Origin: Streptoalloteichus hindustanus
Lineage (GTDB): Bacteria; Actinomycetota; Actinomycetes; Mycobacteriales; Pseudonocardiaceae
Assembly: GCF_900129375.1 (NCBI RefSeq)
Contig: NZ_FQVN01000002.1
Coordinates: 496,001-560,000 of the forward strand
DNA length: 64,000 bases
Direction of reading: 5' to 3'
This document shows, piece by piece, positions 52,804-61,700 of the stretch. The notes beneath the pieces were generated by a model. That model was not told the DNA's origin. It did no database searches and saw only the letters and a program-made list of their open reading frames with translations. Within the stretch, counting starts at the first letter, position 1. Each line of letters starts with the position of its first letter. The position numbers and the translations under genes are program-made.

Positions 52804-53622
52804 GTGGAACAGCCGGACCAGTCGCCGGACAACGACGCCGCCGGGCGGGTCGACAAGGAGCGGCCCAGCGCGGCCAGGATGTACGACTACTACCTCGGGG
52901 GGACCCACAACTTCGCCGCGGACCGGGCGGCGGCGGAGCGGGCGATCGCGGCGATGCCGGCCACGGTGGCGGGGGCCAGGGCCAACCGGGCCTTCCTGCG
53001 GCGCGCGGTCCAGTTCCTGGCCGCGGCGGGGGTGCGGCAGTTCCTCGACCTGGGGTCGGGCATCCCCACCGTGGGCAACGTCCACGAGGTGGCCCAGCGG
53101 GTCGACCCCGAGGCGCGCACGGTGTACGTCGACGTCGACCCGGTGGCCGTGGCGCACAGCGACGGCCTGCTCGCCGACAACCCGTACGCGACCGCCGTGC
53201 GGGGCGACCTGCGGGACGTCGACGCGATCCTGGGCCATCCGGAGGTCCGCCGTCTGCTCGACTTCGGTCAGCCGATCGGGTTGTTGATGGTGGCGGTGCT
53301 GCACTTCGTCCCGCGCTCGGACGACGCCGCCGGGATCGTGGCGCGCTACCGCGACGCGCTCGCGCCGGGGTCCCACCTCGCCCTGTCGCACATGAGCCTG
53401 ACCGGTCAGCCGCCCGAGGTGCTGGAGCGGTTCCAGGCCGTCTACGCGAACGCGCGGTTCCCGGTGGTCCTGCGCTCGCGCGCGGAGCTGCTCGACCTGT
53501 TCGCCGGGTTCGAGCTGGTCCCGCCCGGGCTGGTGTCGGTGGCCGAGTGGCGGCCGGACGCCGAGCCCTGCGCCGAGGTGCGCCGGCTGCCCGGCTTCTG
53601 CGGCGTCGGCCGCATGCGCTGA
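52804..53622 (+). CDS. SAM-dependent methyltransferase, DUF574 family
   Basis: 272 residues. RPSAARMYDYYLGGTHNFAADR is the hallmark start, then FLDLGSGIPTVGNVHEVAQ (SAM motif I), VYVDVDPVAVAHS (acidic motif II) and LLMVAVLHFVPRSDD. Abundant in actinomycetes, substrate rarely known. GTG 52804 follows GGGGAGGGGGG; a start at 52675 adds unrelated residues. Confidence 0.85.
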   Translation: MEQPDQSPDNDAAGRVDKERPSAARMYDYYLGGTHNFAADRAAAERAIAAMPATVAGARANRAFLRRAVQFLAAAGVRQFLDLGSGIPTVGNVHEVAQRVDPEARTVYVDVDPVAVAHSDGLLADNPYATAVRGDLRDVDAILGHPEVRRLLDFGQPIGLLMVAVLHFVPRSDDAAGIVARYRDALAPGSHLALSHMSLTGQPPEVLERFQAVYANARFPVVLRSRAELLDLFAGFELVPPGLVSVAEWRPDAEPCAEVRRLPGFCGVGRMR

Positions 53623-53629
53623 ATTCGTG

Positions 53630-53660
53630 TTGACCTGGAGCGCGCTCCAACACCTAGCGT
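53630..53660 (+). promoter_or_regulatory. MerR-type promoter, 19-bp spacer with palindrome
   Basis: TTGACC (53630-53635), 19-bp spacer, TAGCGT (53655-53660). The perfect palindrome TGGAGCGCGCTCCA (53636-53649) lies in the spacer. Overlong spacers with a central palindrome are the mark of MerR-activated promoters. Confidence 0.75.
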
Positions 53661-53696
53661 CTCCGCAGACAGTTCCCGGCTCCAGGAGGCAGCAGC

Positions 53697-54683
53697 ATGT
53701 CCACCACCCCCACCCGACACCTCGGCGAACTCGCGGTCTCCGCGCAGGGCCTGGGGTGCATGGGCATGAGCCACGCCTACGGGGCCGCGGACGACGCGCA
53801 GTCGATCGCGACGCTGCGCCACGCCCTCGACCTCGGGGTGACCCTCCTGGACACCTCCGACTACTACGGGGCCGGGCACAACGAGGAGCTGGTCGGGCGG
53901 GCCGTCGCCGGGCGCCGCGACGAGGTGGTGCTGGCCACCAAGTTCGGCTTCGCCAACCGCCTGGGCGAGCCGACCCTGATCCGCGGCGACGCCGCCTACG
54001 TGCGGCAGGCGTGCGAGGCGTCGCTGCGCCGCCTCGGGGTCGACCACATCGACCTCTACTACCAGCACCGGGTCGACCCGCGGGTGCCGATCGAGGAGAC
54101 CGTCGGCGCCATGGCCGAGCTGGTGCGCGCCGGGAAGGTCCGCCACCTCGGGCTGTCCGAGGCCAGCGCGGGCACCATCCGGCGGGCGCACGCGGTGCAC
54201 CCGATCGCCGCGTTGCAGAGCGAGTGGTCGCTGTGGACCCGCGACCTGGAGGCGGAGATCGCCCCGGTGTGCCGTGAGCTGGGCGTCGGCCTGGTCCCGT
54301 TCTCCCCGCTCGGGCGCGGCTTCCTCACCGGCCGGTACAGCTCGTTGGACGGGCTGGCGGAGAGCGACATGCGGCGCACCCAACCGCGGTTCGCCGATGG
54401 CAACCTCGAACGGAACCTGGCGATCGTCGCGAAGCTGGAGGAGCTGGCCGCGGCGAAGGGGATCACCGCCGGGCAGCTCGCCCTGGCCTGGGTGCAGCAC
54501 CGGGGCGAGGACGTCGTGCCGATCCCGGGCACCCGGCGCCAGCGGTACCTGGAGGAGAACCTCGCGGCGCTGACCGTGGAGCTCTCGGCCGAGGACCTCG
54601 CCGCCATCGAGGCCGCCGCGCCGCCCGAGCTGGTCGCGGGCACCCGCTACGACGAGACCAGCCTCACGTTCGTCAACGGCTGA
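53697..54683 (+). CDS. Aldo/keto reductase (MerR-controlled type)
   Basis: 328 residues. Tetrad Asp/Tyr in [11 protein letters not shown], Lys in VLATKFGF, His in [18 protein letters not shown] and [10 protein letters not shown] are typical of the AKR13/YakC-like group. NADPH-dependent reductase of aldehydes/ketones. Preceded by the MerR-type promoter; in other actinomycetes the activator gene is often next to it, but none is here. Confidence 0.88.
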   Translation: MSTTPTRHLGELAVSAQGLGCMGMSHAYGAADDAQSIATLRHALDLGVTLLDTSDYYGAGHNEELVGRAVAGRRDEVVLATKFGFANRLGEPTLIRGDAAYVRQACEASLRRLGVDHIDLYYQHRVDPRVPIEETVGAMAELVRAGKVRHLGLSEASAGTIRRAHAVHPIAALQSEWSLWTRDLEAEIAPVCRELGVGLVPFSPLGRGFLTGRYSSLDGLAESDMRRTQPRFADGNLERNLAIVAKLEELAAAKGITAGQLALAWVQHRGEDVVPIPGTRRQRYLEENLAALTVELSAEDLAAIEAAAPPELVAGTRYDETSLTFVNG

Positions 54684-54724
54684 GCCGAGGCCGCGCCCGG
54701 GATCGGCTCCGCCGCGCCCCTGGG

Positions 54725-55366
54725 TCAGACGTCGACCTCGGTGTAGGTCGTCTCACCCAGTGTCACGGTGGCCTGGCCGGCGGTGGTCTCCGCCAGCCAG
54801 GTGCGGAAGGAGTCGATCTCGGGCTCGGCGACGAGCAGGTCGAACCGCACGTCGGCGCCGTAGTGCACGTCCCGCACGGCGTAGCCCGCGCCGCGCACGT
54901 CGTTCTCGAACCGGCCGGCACGCCCGTGATCGACCACAGTGGACACCACGCGGACCGGCCGCAGCTCCACGACCCCCACCGCGTCGATCGCCTCGGAGGT
55001 CGCGCCGCCGTAGGCGCGGATCAACCCGCCGGCGCCGAGCAGGACACCGCCGAAGTACCGCGTGACCACCGCGACGACGTTGGTGAGCCCCCGGTGCCGC
55101 AGGACCTCCAACATCGGGATGCCCGCGGTGCCGGCGGGTTCGCCGTCGTCGTTGGACTTCTGCGTCTGGCCGTCCTCGCCGACGACGTAGGCCGAGCAGT
55201 TGTGCCGGGCGTCGAAGTGGAGCTTGCGGCGCGCCTGCACGAAGGCGCGGGCCTCCTCCTCGGTCCGCGCCCTGGCCACCGCGCAGACGAACCGCGACTT
55301 CCTGATCTCGATCTCGTGCTCGCCCGAGGTCTTGATCGTGCGGGACACGGGACGTGGGCGGGACAT
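54725..55366 (-). CDS. YigZ/IMPACT family protein
   Basis: 213 residues. EIEIRKSRFVCAVARARTEEEA, ARHNCSAYVVGEDG, SNDDGEPAGTAGIPMLEVL and RYFGGVLLGAGGLIRAY are family blocks. Conserved bacterial protein thought to bind ribosomes or nucleic acids; precise role unclear. Confidence 0.88.
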   Translation of the reverse strand: MSRPRPVSRTIKTSGEHEIEIRKSRFVCAVARARTEEEARAFVQARRKLHFDARHNCSAYVVGEDGQTQKSNDDGEPAGTAGIPMLEVLRHRGLTNVVAVVTRYFGGVLLGAGGLIRAYGGATSEAIDAVGVVELRPVRVVSTVVDHGRAGRFENDVRGAGYAVRDVHYGADVRFDLLVAEPEIDSFRTWLAETTAGQATVTLGETTYTEVDV

Positions 55367-55466
55367 GGTCGGCCAACCTGCTCGGGGACGGGTCCACCCA
55401 CCCTAACCGGTCGCTCGCCCGGCCCCCCGGAGCACGTCCGGCGGCCCGCGAGTCAGACTGTCCAAC

Positions 55467-56378
55467 GTGGACCACCTCGCCCTGTTGGAACGGATCATGT
55501 CCGAGGTCGGGCCGGAGATCGGCCGGGGCCGGCTCGCGGACTACATCCCGGCGCTGGCGCAGGTCGACCCGCGCAAGTTCGGCTTCGCGGTGGCCGACCT
55601 CGACGGCCGGGTCGTCGGCGTCGGCGACTGGGAGGAGCCGTTCTCGCTGCAGAGCGTGGCGAAGGTCTTCGGGCTCGCCCTCGTGGTGGCCAGGGACGGC
55701 GAGCGCATCTGGGAGCGGGTCGGGCGGGAGCCCTCGGGCAACCCGTTCAACTCGCTGGTGCAGCTCGAACACGAGCACGGCATCCCGCGCAACCCGTTCA
55801 TCAACGCGGGCGCGCTCGTGGTGACCGACCGGCTGCTGACGCTCACCGGCGACGCCAGGGGCGCGCTGCGGACGTTCCTGCGCGAGGAGAGCGGCAACGA
55901 CGAGGTCGACTTCGACGCCGTGGTGGCCTCCTCGGAGGCCGAGCACGGCGCGCGCAACGCGGCCCTGGCCTACTTCATGGCCAGCCACGACAACATGGAC
56001 AACCCGGTCCAGACGGTGCTGGAGCACTACTTCTGGCAGAGCTCGTTGACGATGAGCTGCCGGGACCTGGCCCTGGCCGGGTTGTTCCTGGCCTGTCACG
56101 GACTGCGCGCGGACGGCTCCCGCGTGTTGTCGAGCAGCGACGCCAAGCGCATCAACGCGATCATGTTGACCTGCGGGACCTACGACGCGGCCGGCGAGTT
56201 CGCCTACCGGGTCGGGCTGCCGGGCAAGAGCGGTGTGGGCGGCGGCATCCTGGCCGTCATGCCGGGGCGCGGCACGCTGAGCGTGTGGAGCCCCGGCCTG
56301 GACTCCCGGGGCAACTCGGTGGCCGGCGTGGCCGCTCTGGACCGGTTCAGCACGCTCACCGGCTGGTCCGTCTTCTGA
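55467..56378 (+). CDS. glsA: Glutaminase A
   Basis: 303 residues, serine-dependent beta-lactamase-like fold. SxxK in FSLQSVAKVF, NPFNSLVQLE, NPFINAGALV, SLTMSCRDLALAG and KSGVGGGILAV match GlsA throughout. Converts glutamine to glutamate and ammonia. GTG start; divergent from the YigZ gene. Confidence 0.93.
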   Translation: MDHLALLERIMSEVGPEIGRGRLADYIPALAQVDPRKFGFAVADLDGRVVGVGDWEEPFSLQSVAKVFGLALVVARDGERIWERVGREPSGNPFNSLVQLEHEHGIPRNPFINAGALVVTDRLLTLTGDARGALRTFLREESGNDEVDFDAVVASSEAEHGARNAALAYFMASHDNMDNPVQTVLEHYFWQSSLTMSCRDLALAGLFLACHGLRADGSRVLSSSDAKRINAIMLTCGTYDAAGEFAYRVGLPGKSGVGGGILAVMPGRGTLSVWSPGLDSRGNSVAGVAALDRFSTLTGWSVF

Positions 56379-56493
56379 CCCCTCGCGCGCGGGTACCCCC
56401 CGAACGTGCGGCGCGTTCGCTGGTGTGGCGCGGGCGCGCGGCGGGAAGAGCCACCAGCGGGGAGGCGGTGGCACGGGTCGGGAGGTGGTCGGC

Positions 56494-57306
56494 GTGACGA
56501 CCCGGACGGCCGGCACGGCGCTGGAGCTGGTGTACGAGCGGCGGGGGCGGGGCGAGCCGCTGGTCCTGCTGCACGGCATCGGGCACCACTGGCAGGCGTG
56601 GGAGCCGGTGCTCGACGCGGTGGCCGCGCACCGCGACGTGATCGCGGTGGACCTCCCGGGCTTCGGGCGGTCGCCCGCGTTCCCCGCCGACCTCCCGGCC
56701 ACGCCCGACTCGATGGCCGAGATCTTCGCCGGGTTCTTCGCCGAGCTCGGGCTGGACCGCCCGCACCTGGCCGGCAACTCGCTGGGCGGGTTCACCGGGC
56801 TCGTGCTCGCCCAGCGCGGGCTGGCGCGCAGCGTGACGGCCCTGTCACCCGCCGGGTTCTGGTCACCGGCCGAGCGCTCGTACGCGCTCGCCCTGCTGGC
56901 GGCGTTCCGGTTCGGCGCGACGCGCGTGCCGGAGCGCGTCGTGCGGTGGTTGGTCGGGTCGCAGGCCGGCCGTTGCCTGCTGACCGGTCTGGTCTACGCG
57001 CGGCCGGAGTTGCGGACCGCGTCCATGGTGGCCGCCGAGATCGCGGCGCTCCGCACGGCGACCGCGTTCGAGACGGTCATGGCGGTGGCGCGCCACACCG
57101 AGTTCTCCGGGCTGCCGCCCGAGGTTCCGGTCACGATCGCGTGGGGAACCCGTGACCGGCTGCTCCTGCCGACGCAGGCGCACCGCGCCGCGCGGGCGAT
57201 TCCCGGCGCCCGGCTCGTTCCGCTGCCGGGCTGCGGTCACGTTCCGATGAGCGATGATCCGGAGCTCGTCGCGCGGGTCGTCCTCATGGGAAGTCGGTCC
57301 CGGTGA
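56494..57306 (+). CDS. Alpha/beta hydrolase
   Basis: 270 residues. Oxyanion LLHGIGHHWQAW, nucleophile Ser in AGNSLGGF, Asp in GTRDRLLLP and His in GCGHVPMSD: complete triad. Resembles hydrolases of the MhpC/lactonase group. GTG 56494 chosen for the GGGAGGT before it. Confidence 0.85.
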   Translation: MTTRTAGTALELVYERRGRGEPLVLLHGIGHHWQAWEPVLDAVAAHRDVIAVDLPGFGRSPAFPADLPATPDSMAEIFAGFFAELGLDRPHLAGNSLGGFTGLVLAQRGLARSVTALSPAGFWSPAERSYALALLAAFRFGATRVPERVVRWLVGSQAGRCLLTGLVYARPELRTASMVAAEIAALRTATAFETVMAVARHTEFSGLPPEVPVTIAWGTRDRLLLPTQAHRAARAIPGARLVPLPGCGHVPMSDDPELVARVVLMGSRSR

Positions 57307-57684
57307 CCAGCGCGCTCCTGCGCGCGTGGGAACTGTCCTATGTGGACGTCCAAGGAGCCGTCGCGGTGGCAAGCCGGTGGACCACCGGATGACGACCGGT
57401 CATGTGATCCGGTCACGTCGTTGTGACGCCGCCTCTACGGTGGCGTGACCACGTGATCTTCGGTGCTGGGCCACCCGTGCGCGGGGCTTGCTCCCTTCTG
57501 CTCGGACGGCCCGCCCGGCGCGCCGTCCCGGTCCGGGCCGGGAGGTCCGGTCCGGTGACGCGTCGAACCGACCGGACGACCGGACGCGTCCCCGGGGCCA
57601 TCCGGTCGCGAGCGGGAAGCGCGCGCCGCACTAGGCCTTTCGAGTCAAAAACCGGAGAGCACCCCGTCAACTCCCCGGAACTTG

Positions 57685-57713
57685 TTGACAGGCCCCAGTC
57701 CCGCTCCAAGACT
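57685..57713 (+). promoter_or_regulatory. Candidate promoter for the eCIS operon
   Basis: Perfect -35 TTGACA, 17-bp spacer, weak -10 AAGACT. The transcript would have a leader of about 150 bases. Confidence 0.35.
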
Positions 57714-57751
57714 GTGCTCCGGGTCTCAGCGGCGTGCCGTGAGGGGAAATG

Positions 57752-57770
57752 GGGGGAAGCGTCTTCCCCC
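57752..57770 (+). promoter_or_regulatory. Leader hairpin 1 of the eCIS operon
   Basis: GGGGGAAG-CGT-CTTCCCCC, perfect 8-bp stem, 3-base loop. Confidence 0.5.
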
Positions 57771-57793
57771 GGGGGTGATCCGTCTTCGAGTTC

Positions 57794-57811
57794 GTTTCCC
57801 GCAAGGGAAAC
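57794..57811 (+). promoter_or_regulatory. Leader hairpin 2 of the eCIS operon
   Basis: GTTTCCC-GCAA-GGGAAAC, 7-bp stem with a GNRA tetraloop (GCAA), known for stability in RNA. Confidence 0.5.
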
Positions 57812-57867
57812 TCGACAGCGCATGCCCGCTTTTCCTTGAGCGCACTGCTTCGAGGAGTGGAGGTGGC

Positions 57868-59751
57868 ATGCCCGTCACGCCAACCTATCCCGGCGTCTAC
57901 ATCGAGGAACTGCCCAGTCGAGTCCGCACCATCACCGCGGTGTCCACATCGGTCACCGCGTTCGTCGGTTACACCGCGCGGGGACCGGTCAGCCGGCCGG
58001 TCACGCTGACCAGTTTCGCCGACTTCGAGCGGCGGTTCGGCGGTCTGGCCGCCAACAGCCCGGTCAGCTACGCCGTGCACCAGTTCTTCCTCAACGGCGG
58101 GAGCATCGCCGTCGTCGTGCGGGTCGCCGCCGGCGCGGAGCCCGCCAACGTGGTCACGAAGAGTCGGCTCGGGGACCAGCCGGGGACCGCGTTGACGGTC
58201 ACCGCGCGGGAACCCGGCGCATGGGGCAACGGGTTGCGGGTCGCCGTCGACTACGCGACGCCCACCCCCGACAGCACGTTCAACCTCCAGGTCCAGCACT
58301 CCGGCGGCGGCACAACGGAGACCTTCGCCGACCTGTCGATGGACCCGACGCACCCCCGGTACGCCGTGGACGTCGTCAACGCCGGCTCCAGCCTGGTGAC
58401 CGTGTCCGCCGTCGCCAACCAGCGCAACCGGCCCGACCCGGTCGGCACGCTCTCGCGCCCGCTCCCCGCGACGATCCCGGACCTGGCCGGCGCGGTGGAG
58501 ATCTCGATCGGCGAGCGCAAGTGGCAGATCGACAAGCTCTACGACAACACGGCGGACGGCCCGGCCCCGACCACCCCGGTCGCGGTGGCGCTGCTGCTGG
58601 AACGCAAGCTCCGCGCGCTGCCCGACGACGTCGGCTCCCGCACCTTCGGCGCCGCGCGCGTCGTCGTGGTCGGTCGCCGGCTCCAGGTGGTGGCCGGAGC
58701 CGCCGACGCCTCGACGGTGCTGCACTTCGGCGGCAGCGCCGGCAGCGCGCTGGGGTTGGAGGGCACGCCCAACGTCACCGCCTACGCGCTCGGTGACGAG
58801 CGGGACATCGAGGGGCAGGGCAGGGGGAAGAAGGGCGAGGACGGCACCGCGCCCAAGCACACCGACCTCATCGGCACCGAGAGCGCCAAGACCGGCATCC
58901 ACGCGCTGCGTGACGTCGAGGACCTCAACCTGTTGTCCCTGCCGGAAGTCTGCGAGCTGTCCGACGATCACATGATCGCCGTGCTCGCCGCCGCCGACCG
59001 GTTGTGCCGGGACAAGCGGATGGTGTTGCTGGTGGACAGCCCGTCCCGGTGGCGCACGCTGGACGCGGCGCGGGCCGGCCTGCCGGCGCTGGACGTGGCG
59101 CGCAGCGACCACGCCGCCCTGTACTTCCCGCACCTGCAACTGGTCGACCCGCTCACCGGGCGGCTGCGCAGCTTCCCGCCCTCCGGCACGGTCGCCGGAA
59201 TCCTGGCCAGGACCGACAGCGAACGCGGTGTGTGGAAGGCGCCCGCGGGCACGGAGGCGCGGTTGGCCGGAGTGCGCGCGCTGACGGTTCCGTTGACCGA
59301 CCTGGAGAACGGGTTGCTGAACCCGTTGGGCGTCAACTGCCTGCGGTCGTTCCCCGTGGTGGGGCCGGTGGTCTGGGGTGCGCGCACCTCGGCCGGCGCG
59401 GACGTGCTGACCTCGCAGTGGAAGTACCTGCCCGTGCGGCGGACGGCGCTCATGCTGGAGGAAAGCCTCTACCGGGGCACGAAGTGGGTGGTGTTCGAGC
59501 CCAACGACGAGCGCCTCTGGGCGCAGATCAGGCTCAACATCGGCGCGTTCCTGCACGGGCTGTTCCAGCGGGGCGCCTTCCAGGGCTCCTCGGCGCGGGA
59601 CGCCTACTTCGTCAAGTGCGACGGGGAGACCACGACCCAGAACGACGTCAACAGCGGCGTGGTCAACGTCGTGGTCGGCTTCGCCCCGCTGCGGCCGGCG
59701 GAGTTCGTGATCATCAAGATCGAGCAGATGGCCGGTCGGATCGAGGCGTGA
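57868..59751 (+). CDS. eCIS/phage tail sheath protein
   Basis: 627 residues. YPGVYIEELPSRVRTI at the N-terminus, TAFVGYTARGP, and a C-terminal RRTALMLEESLYRGTKWVVFEPND followed by VVNVVVGFAPLRPAEFVIIKIEQ identify a contractile sheath of the Afp/PVC/T4-gp18 superfamily. Polymerises around the inner tube and contracts to drive it through a target membrane. The central 250 residues are extra, surface-type domains. GGAGGTGG precedes the ATG. First gene of the eCIS operon. Confidence 0.93.
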   Translation: MPVTPTYPGVYIEELPSRVRTITAVSTSVTAFVGYTARGPVSRPVTLTSFADFERRFGGLAANSPVSYAVHQFFLNGGSIAVVVRVAAGAEPANVVTKSRLGDQPGTALTVTAREPGAWGNGLRVAVDYATPTPDSTFNLQVQHSGGGTTETFADLSMDPTHPRYAVDVVNAGSSLVTVSAVANQRNRPDPVGTLSRPLPATIPDLAGAVEISIGERKWQIDKLYDNTADGPAPTTPVAVALLLERKLRALPDDVGSRTFGAARVVVVGRRLQVVAGAADASTVLHFGGSAGSALGLEGTPNVTAYALGDERDIEGQGRGKKGEDGTAPKHTDLIGTESAKTGIHALRDVEDLNLLSLPEVCELSDDHMIAVLAAADRLCRDKRMVLLVDSPSRWRTLDAARAGLPALDVARSDHAALYFPHLQLVDPLTGRLRSFPPSGTVAGILARTDSERGVWKAPAGTEARLAGVRALTVPLTDLENGLLNPLGVNCLRSFPVVGPVVWGARTSAGADVLTSQWKYLPVRRTALMLEESLYRGTKWVVFEPNDERLWAQIRLNIGAFLHGLFQRGAFQGSSARDAYFVKCDGETTTQNDVNSGVVNVVVGFAPLRPAEFVIIKIEQMAGRIEA

Positions 59752-59759
59752 GGATTCCC

Positions 59760-60284
59760 ATGGCCGAGTTCACCGTGAACCCGCAGCGGTTCGACCCGTA
59801 CAAGAACTTCAAGTTCCTGGTGGTCTGGGACGGCCACGTGGTGGCCGGCGTCAGCAAGATCAGCCCGCTGAAGCGGACCACCGAGGTCGTCAAGCACCGG
59901 CACGGCGGCGACCCCAGCTCGCCGAGGAAGTCGGCGGGGCGCACCGAGTTCGAGGCGATCACGCTGGAGCGCGGCGTGACCCACGACGCCGACTTCGACC
60001 GCTGGGCCAACAAGGTCTGGCTCGTCGGGCAGGGCAGGGGCGCGGAGTCCTCCGTCAGGGACTTCCGCAAGGACATCGTGATCCAGGTACTCAACGAGGC
60101 CGGCCAGGTCGCGTTGGCGTACAAGGTCTACCGCGCGTGGCCGAGCGAGTACCAGGTGCTCGGCGAGCTCGACGCGAACGCCAACGCGGTGGCCATCCAG
60201 AGCCTGAAGCTGGAGTGCGAGGGCTGGGAGCGCGACTACGAGGTCGCCGAGCCGGAAGAGCCGTCGATCCAACACCCGGCCTAG
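59760..60284 (+). CDS. eCIS/phage tail inner tube protein
   Basis: 174 residues, gp19/Hcp-like tube family. FKFLVVWDGHVVAGVSKISPLKRTTEVVKHR, TLERGVTHDADFDRWANKV and a C-terminal SLKLECEGWERD are diagnostic. Stacks as hexamers to make the conduit inside the sheath. Starts 8 bases after the sheath stop, so co-translated. Confidence 0.92.
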   Translation: MAEFTVNPQRFDPYKNFKFLVVWDGHVVAGVSKISPLKRTTEVVKHRHGGDPSSPRKSAGRTEFEAITLERGVTHDADFDRWANKVWLVGQGRGAESSVRDFRKDIVIQVLNEAGQVALAYKVYRAWPSEYQVLGELDANANAVAIQSLKLECEGWERDYEVAEPEEPSIQHPA

Positions 60285-60286
60285 CC

Positions 60287-61012
60287 GTGCGGTCCGCAAG
60301 CGACCTGCTGGCCACCTGGGAGGCCGGCGTGAGCGCGGGCGCGGTCCAGCGCGCGTTGTTGCTGCACGCGCTGGCGCGGGGCGGCGAGCCCGGTGACCAC
60401 CTCGCCGTCCCTTTGGGCGAACGCGACCTGGACCTGTTCGGCCTGCGGCGGCGGTTGTTCGGCGAGCGGCTGAACGGTCGGATCACCTGCGCCGGCTGCG
60501 GGGAGGAGCTGGAGTTCGACTTCGACGTCGGCCAGGTCCTGTCGTTGTCGCCGCCGCCGGCGGAACCGCTCGTCGTGAAGGTCGGCGGCCGCGTGGTGCG
60601 GTTCCGGCTGCCGACCTCGGGCGACCTGCTCGCCGCGGTGGCGGCCGGGTCGGCGGAGGAGGCGAAGGCGGTGTTGCTGGAGCGGTGTGTGCTCACTGTG
60701 GACGGTCAGTCGGACGCGGAGCTCGTGCGCGAGCTGTCCGACGATCTGCGGGAGCCGGTCGCCCAAGCCGCCGCCGAGGCCGATCCCGGCGCGGACGTCC
60801 GGCTGGACCTGCCGTGCGCCGAGTGCGGGCACCGCACGAAGGCCGCGGTGGACATCGCCTCGTACCTGTGGTCCGAACTGGACAACTGGGCCAGGTCAAC
60901 GTTGGTGGACGTGCACCTGCTCGCCTCGGCCTACGGCTGGAGCGAGCCCGAGGTCCTCGCGCTGAGCCCGTTGCGCCGGCGGTACTACTTGGAGTTGGTC
61001 GGCCATGGCTGA
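60287..61012 (+). CDS. Baseplate-chaperone-like eCIS protein with two CxxC motifs
   Basis: 241 residues. Follows the tube gene directly, where T4-gp26/gp51-like baseplate hub assembly chaperones occur in eCIS loci. CAGCGEELEFDFDVG and CAECGHRTKAAVD look like two halves of a zinc ribbon; SYLWSELDNWARSTLVDVHLLASAYGW and LSPLRRRYYLEL are the conserved C-terminal part. GTG start right after the tube stop; overlaps the next gene by 8 bases. Assignment rests on context and motifs. Confidence 0.6.
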   Translation: MRSASDLLATWEAGVSAGAVQRALLLHALARGGEPGDHLAVPLGERDLDLFGLRRRLFGERLNGRITCAGCGEELEFDFDVGQVLSLSPPPAEPLVVKVGGRVVRFRLPTSGDLLAAVAAGSAEEAKAVLLERCVLTVDGQSDAELVRELSDDLREPVAQAAAEADPGADVRLDLPCAECGHRTKAAVDIASYLWSELDNWARSTLVDVHLLASAYGWSEPEVLALSPLRRRYYLELVGHG

Positions 61013-61700
61013 CTTCTTCGACCGTCTCGTGGCCCGGACCGTCCCCGGCGTCGCCATGCCCGAGGGGGAGGCTCTGGTGCGTCCGCGGCTTCCGCATCTC
61101 TTCGAGCGCGGCGAGGTGGCCGACATGAGCGCGGCGGAACCGCTGACCTGGCCCACGCGCGTCGGTTCGCCGGGCGAGGTGACGGTTGCTCCGGTGGCGG
61201 CGTCGCGTCCGGTGGAGCGCCAGCGGGTGGAGCACGAGGAGCACGTCGTACGTCGTGCCCAGGACGACGCTTCCGTTCCCGTGTCGAGGAAAGCGGACCC
61301 TGGTGGGCGAGGTGACCCCGGTGTCACCACCCCGGCCGCCGTGGTGCGGCCGGTCGTGCGAACGCCGGTCGTTCCTCCGCCCTCTCGTCCTGCCGCCCAG
61401 GAGGTCGTCCCTCCTGTGTGGACGGTGCGCACGCCCGACGCGGTTGGCGAGCTCGTGCCGCCCACCGCACCGCCGCCCGGTGTTGTTCCTCCACAGTGGA
61501 CAGACGGTCGTCGGGCCGGTCCGTCGTTCGGCCGACGCGCCCCGGCGCGCCAGCCGGAGCAGACGGTGCGCGTGTCCATCGGGCGACTGGAGGTGACCGC
61601 CTCCGCCGCGCGGCGCGAGCCGGAGCGGGCGCGTCCGGGCCGACCGGAGCCCGCGGTCTCGCTGGAGCGGTTCCTGGACCGGGAGGGCGGACGCCGATGA
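61005..61700 (+). CDS. Disordered eCIS-associated protein
   Basis: 231 residues. FFDRLVARTVPGV and RPRLPHLFERG at the start and VRVSIGRLEVTA near the end are short conserved ends found in this position in eCIS operons; the middle is Pro/Val-rich and likely disordered. Function unknown. Stop overlaps the next start in ATGA. Confidence 0.6.
   Translation: MADFFDRLVARTVPGVAMPEGEALVRPRLPHLFERGEVADMSAAEPLTWPTRVGSPGEVTVAPVAASRPVERQRVEHEEHVVRRAQDDASVPVSRKADPGGRGDPGVTTPAAVVRPVVRTPVVPPPSRPAAQEVVPPVWTVRTPDAVGELVPPTAPPPGVVPPQWTDGRRAGPSFGRRAPARQPEQTVRVSIGRLEVTASAARREPERARPGRPEPAVSLERFLDREGGRR

Larger units (their letters stand above)
57307..57867. other. Leader and promoter region of the eCIS operon
   Basis: 561 bases without a supported gene. 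A TTGACA at 57685-57690 with AAGACT 17 bases on is the best promoter candidate. Two hairpins follow before the sheath start. An open frame at 57423-57839 has no family signal. Confidence 0.5.

Noticed and set aside
57423..57839. 138-codon frame upstream of the eCIS sheath
   Set aside because: Ser/Arg/Pro-rich composition, it spans the predicted promoter and hairpins, and has no RBS or motif.
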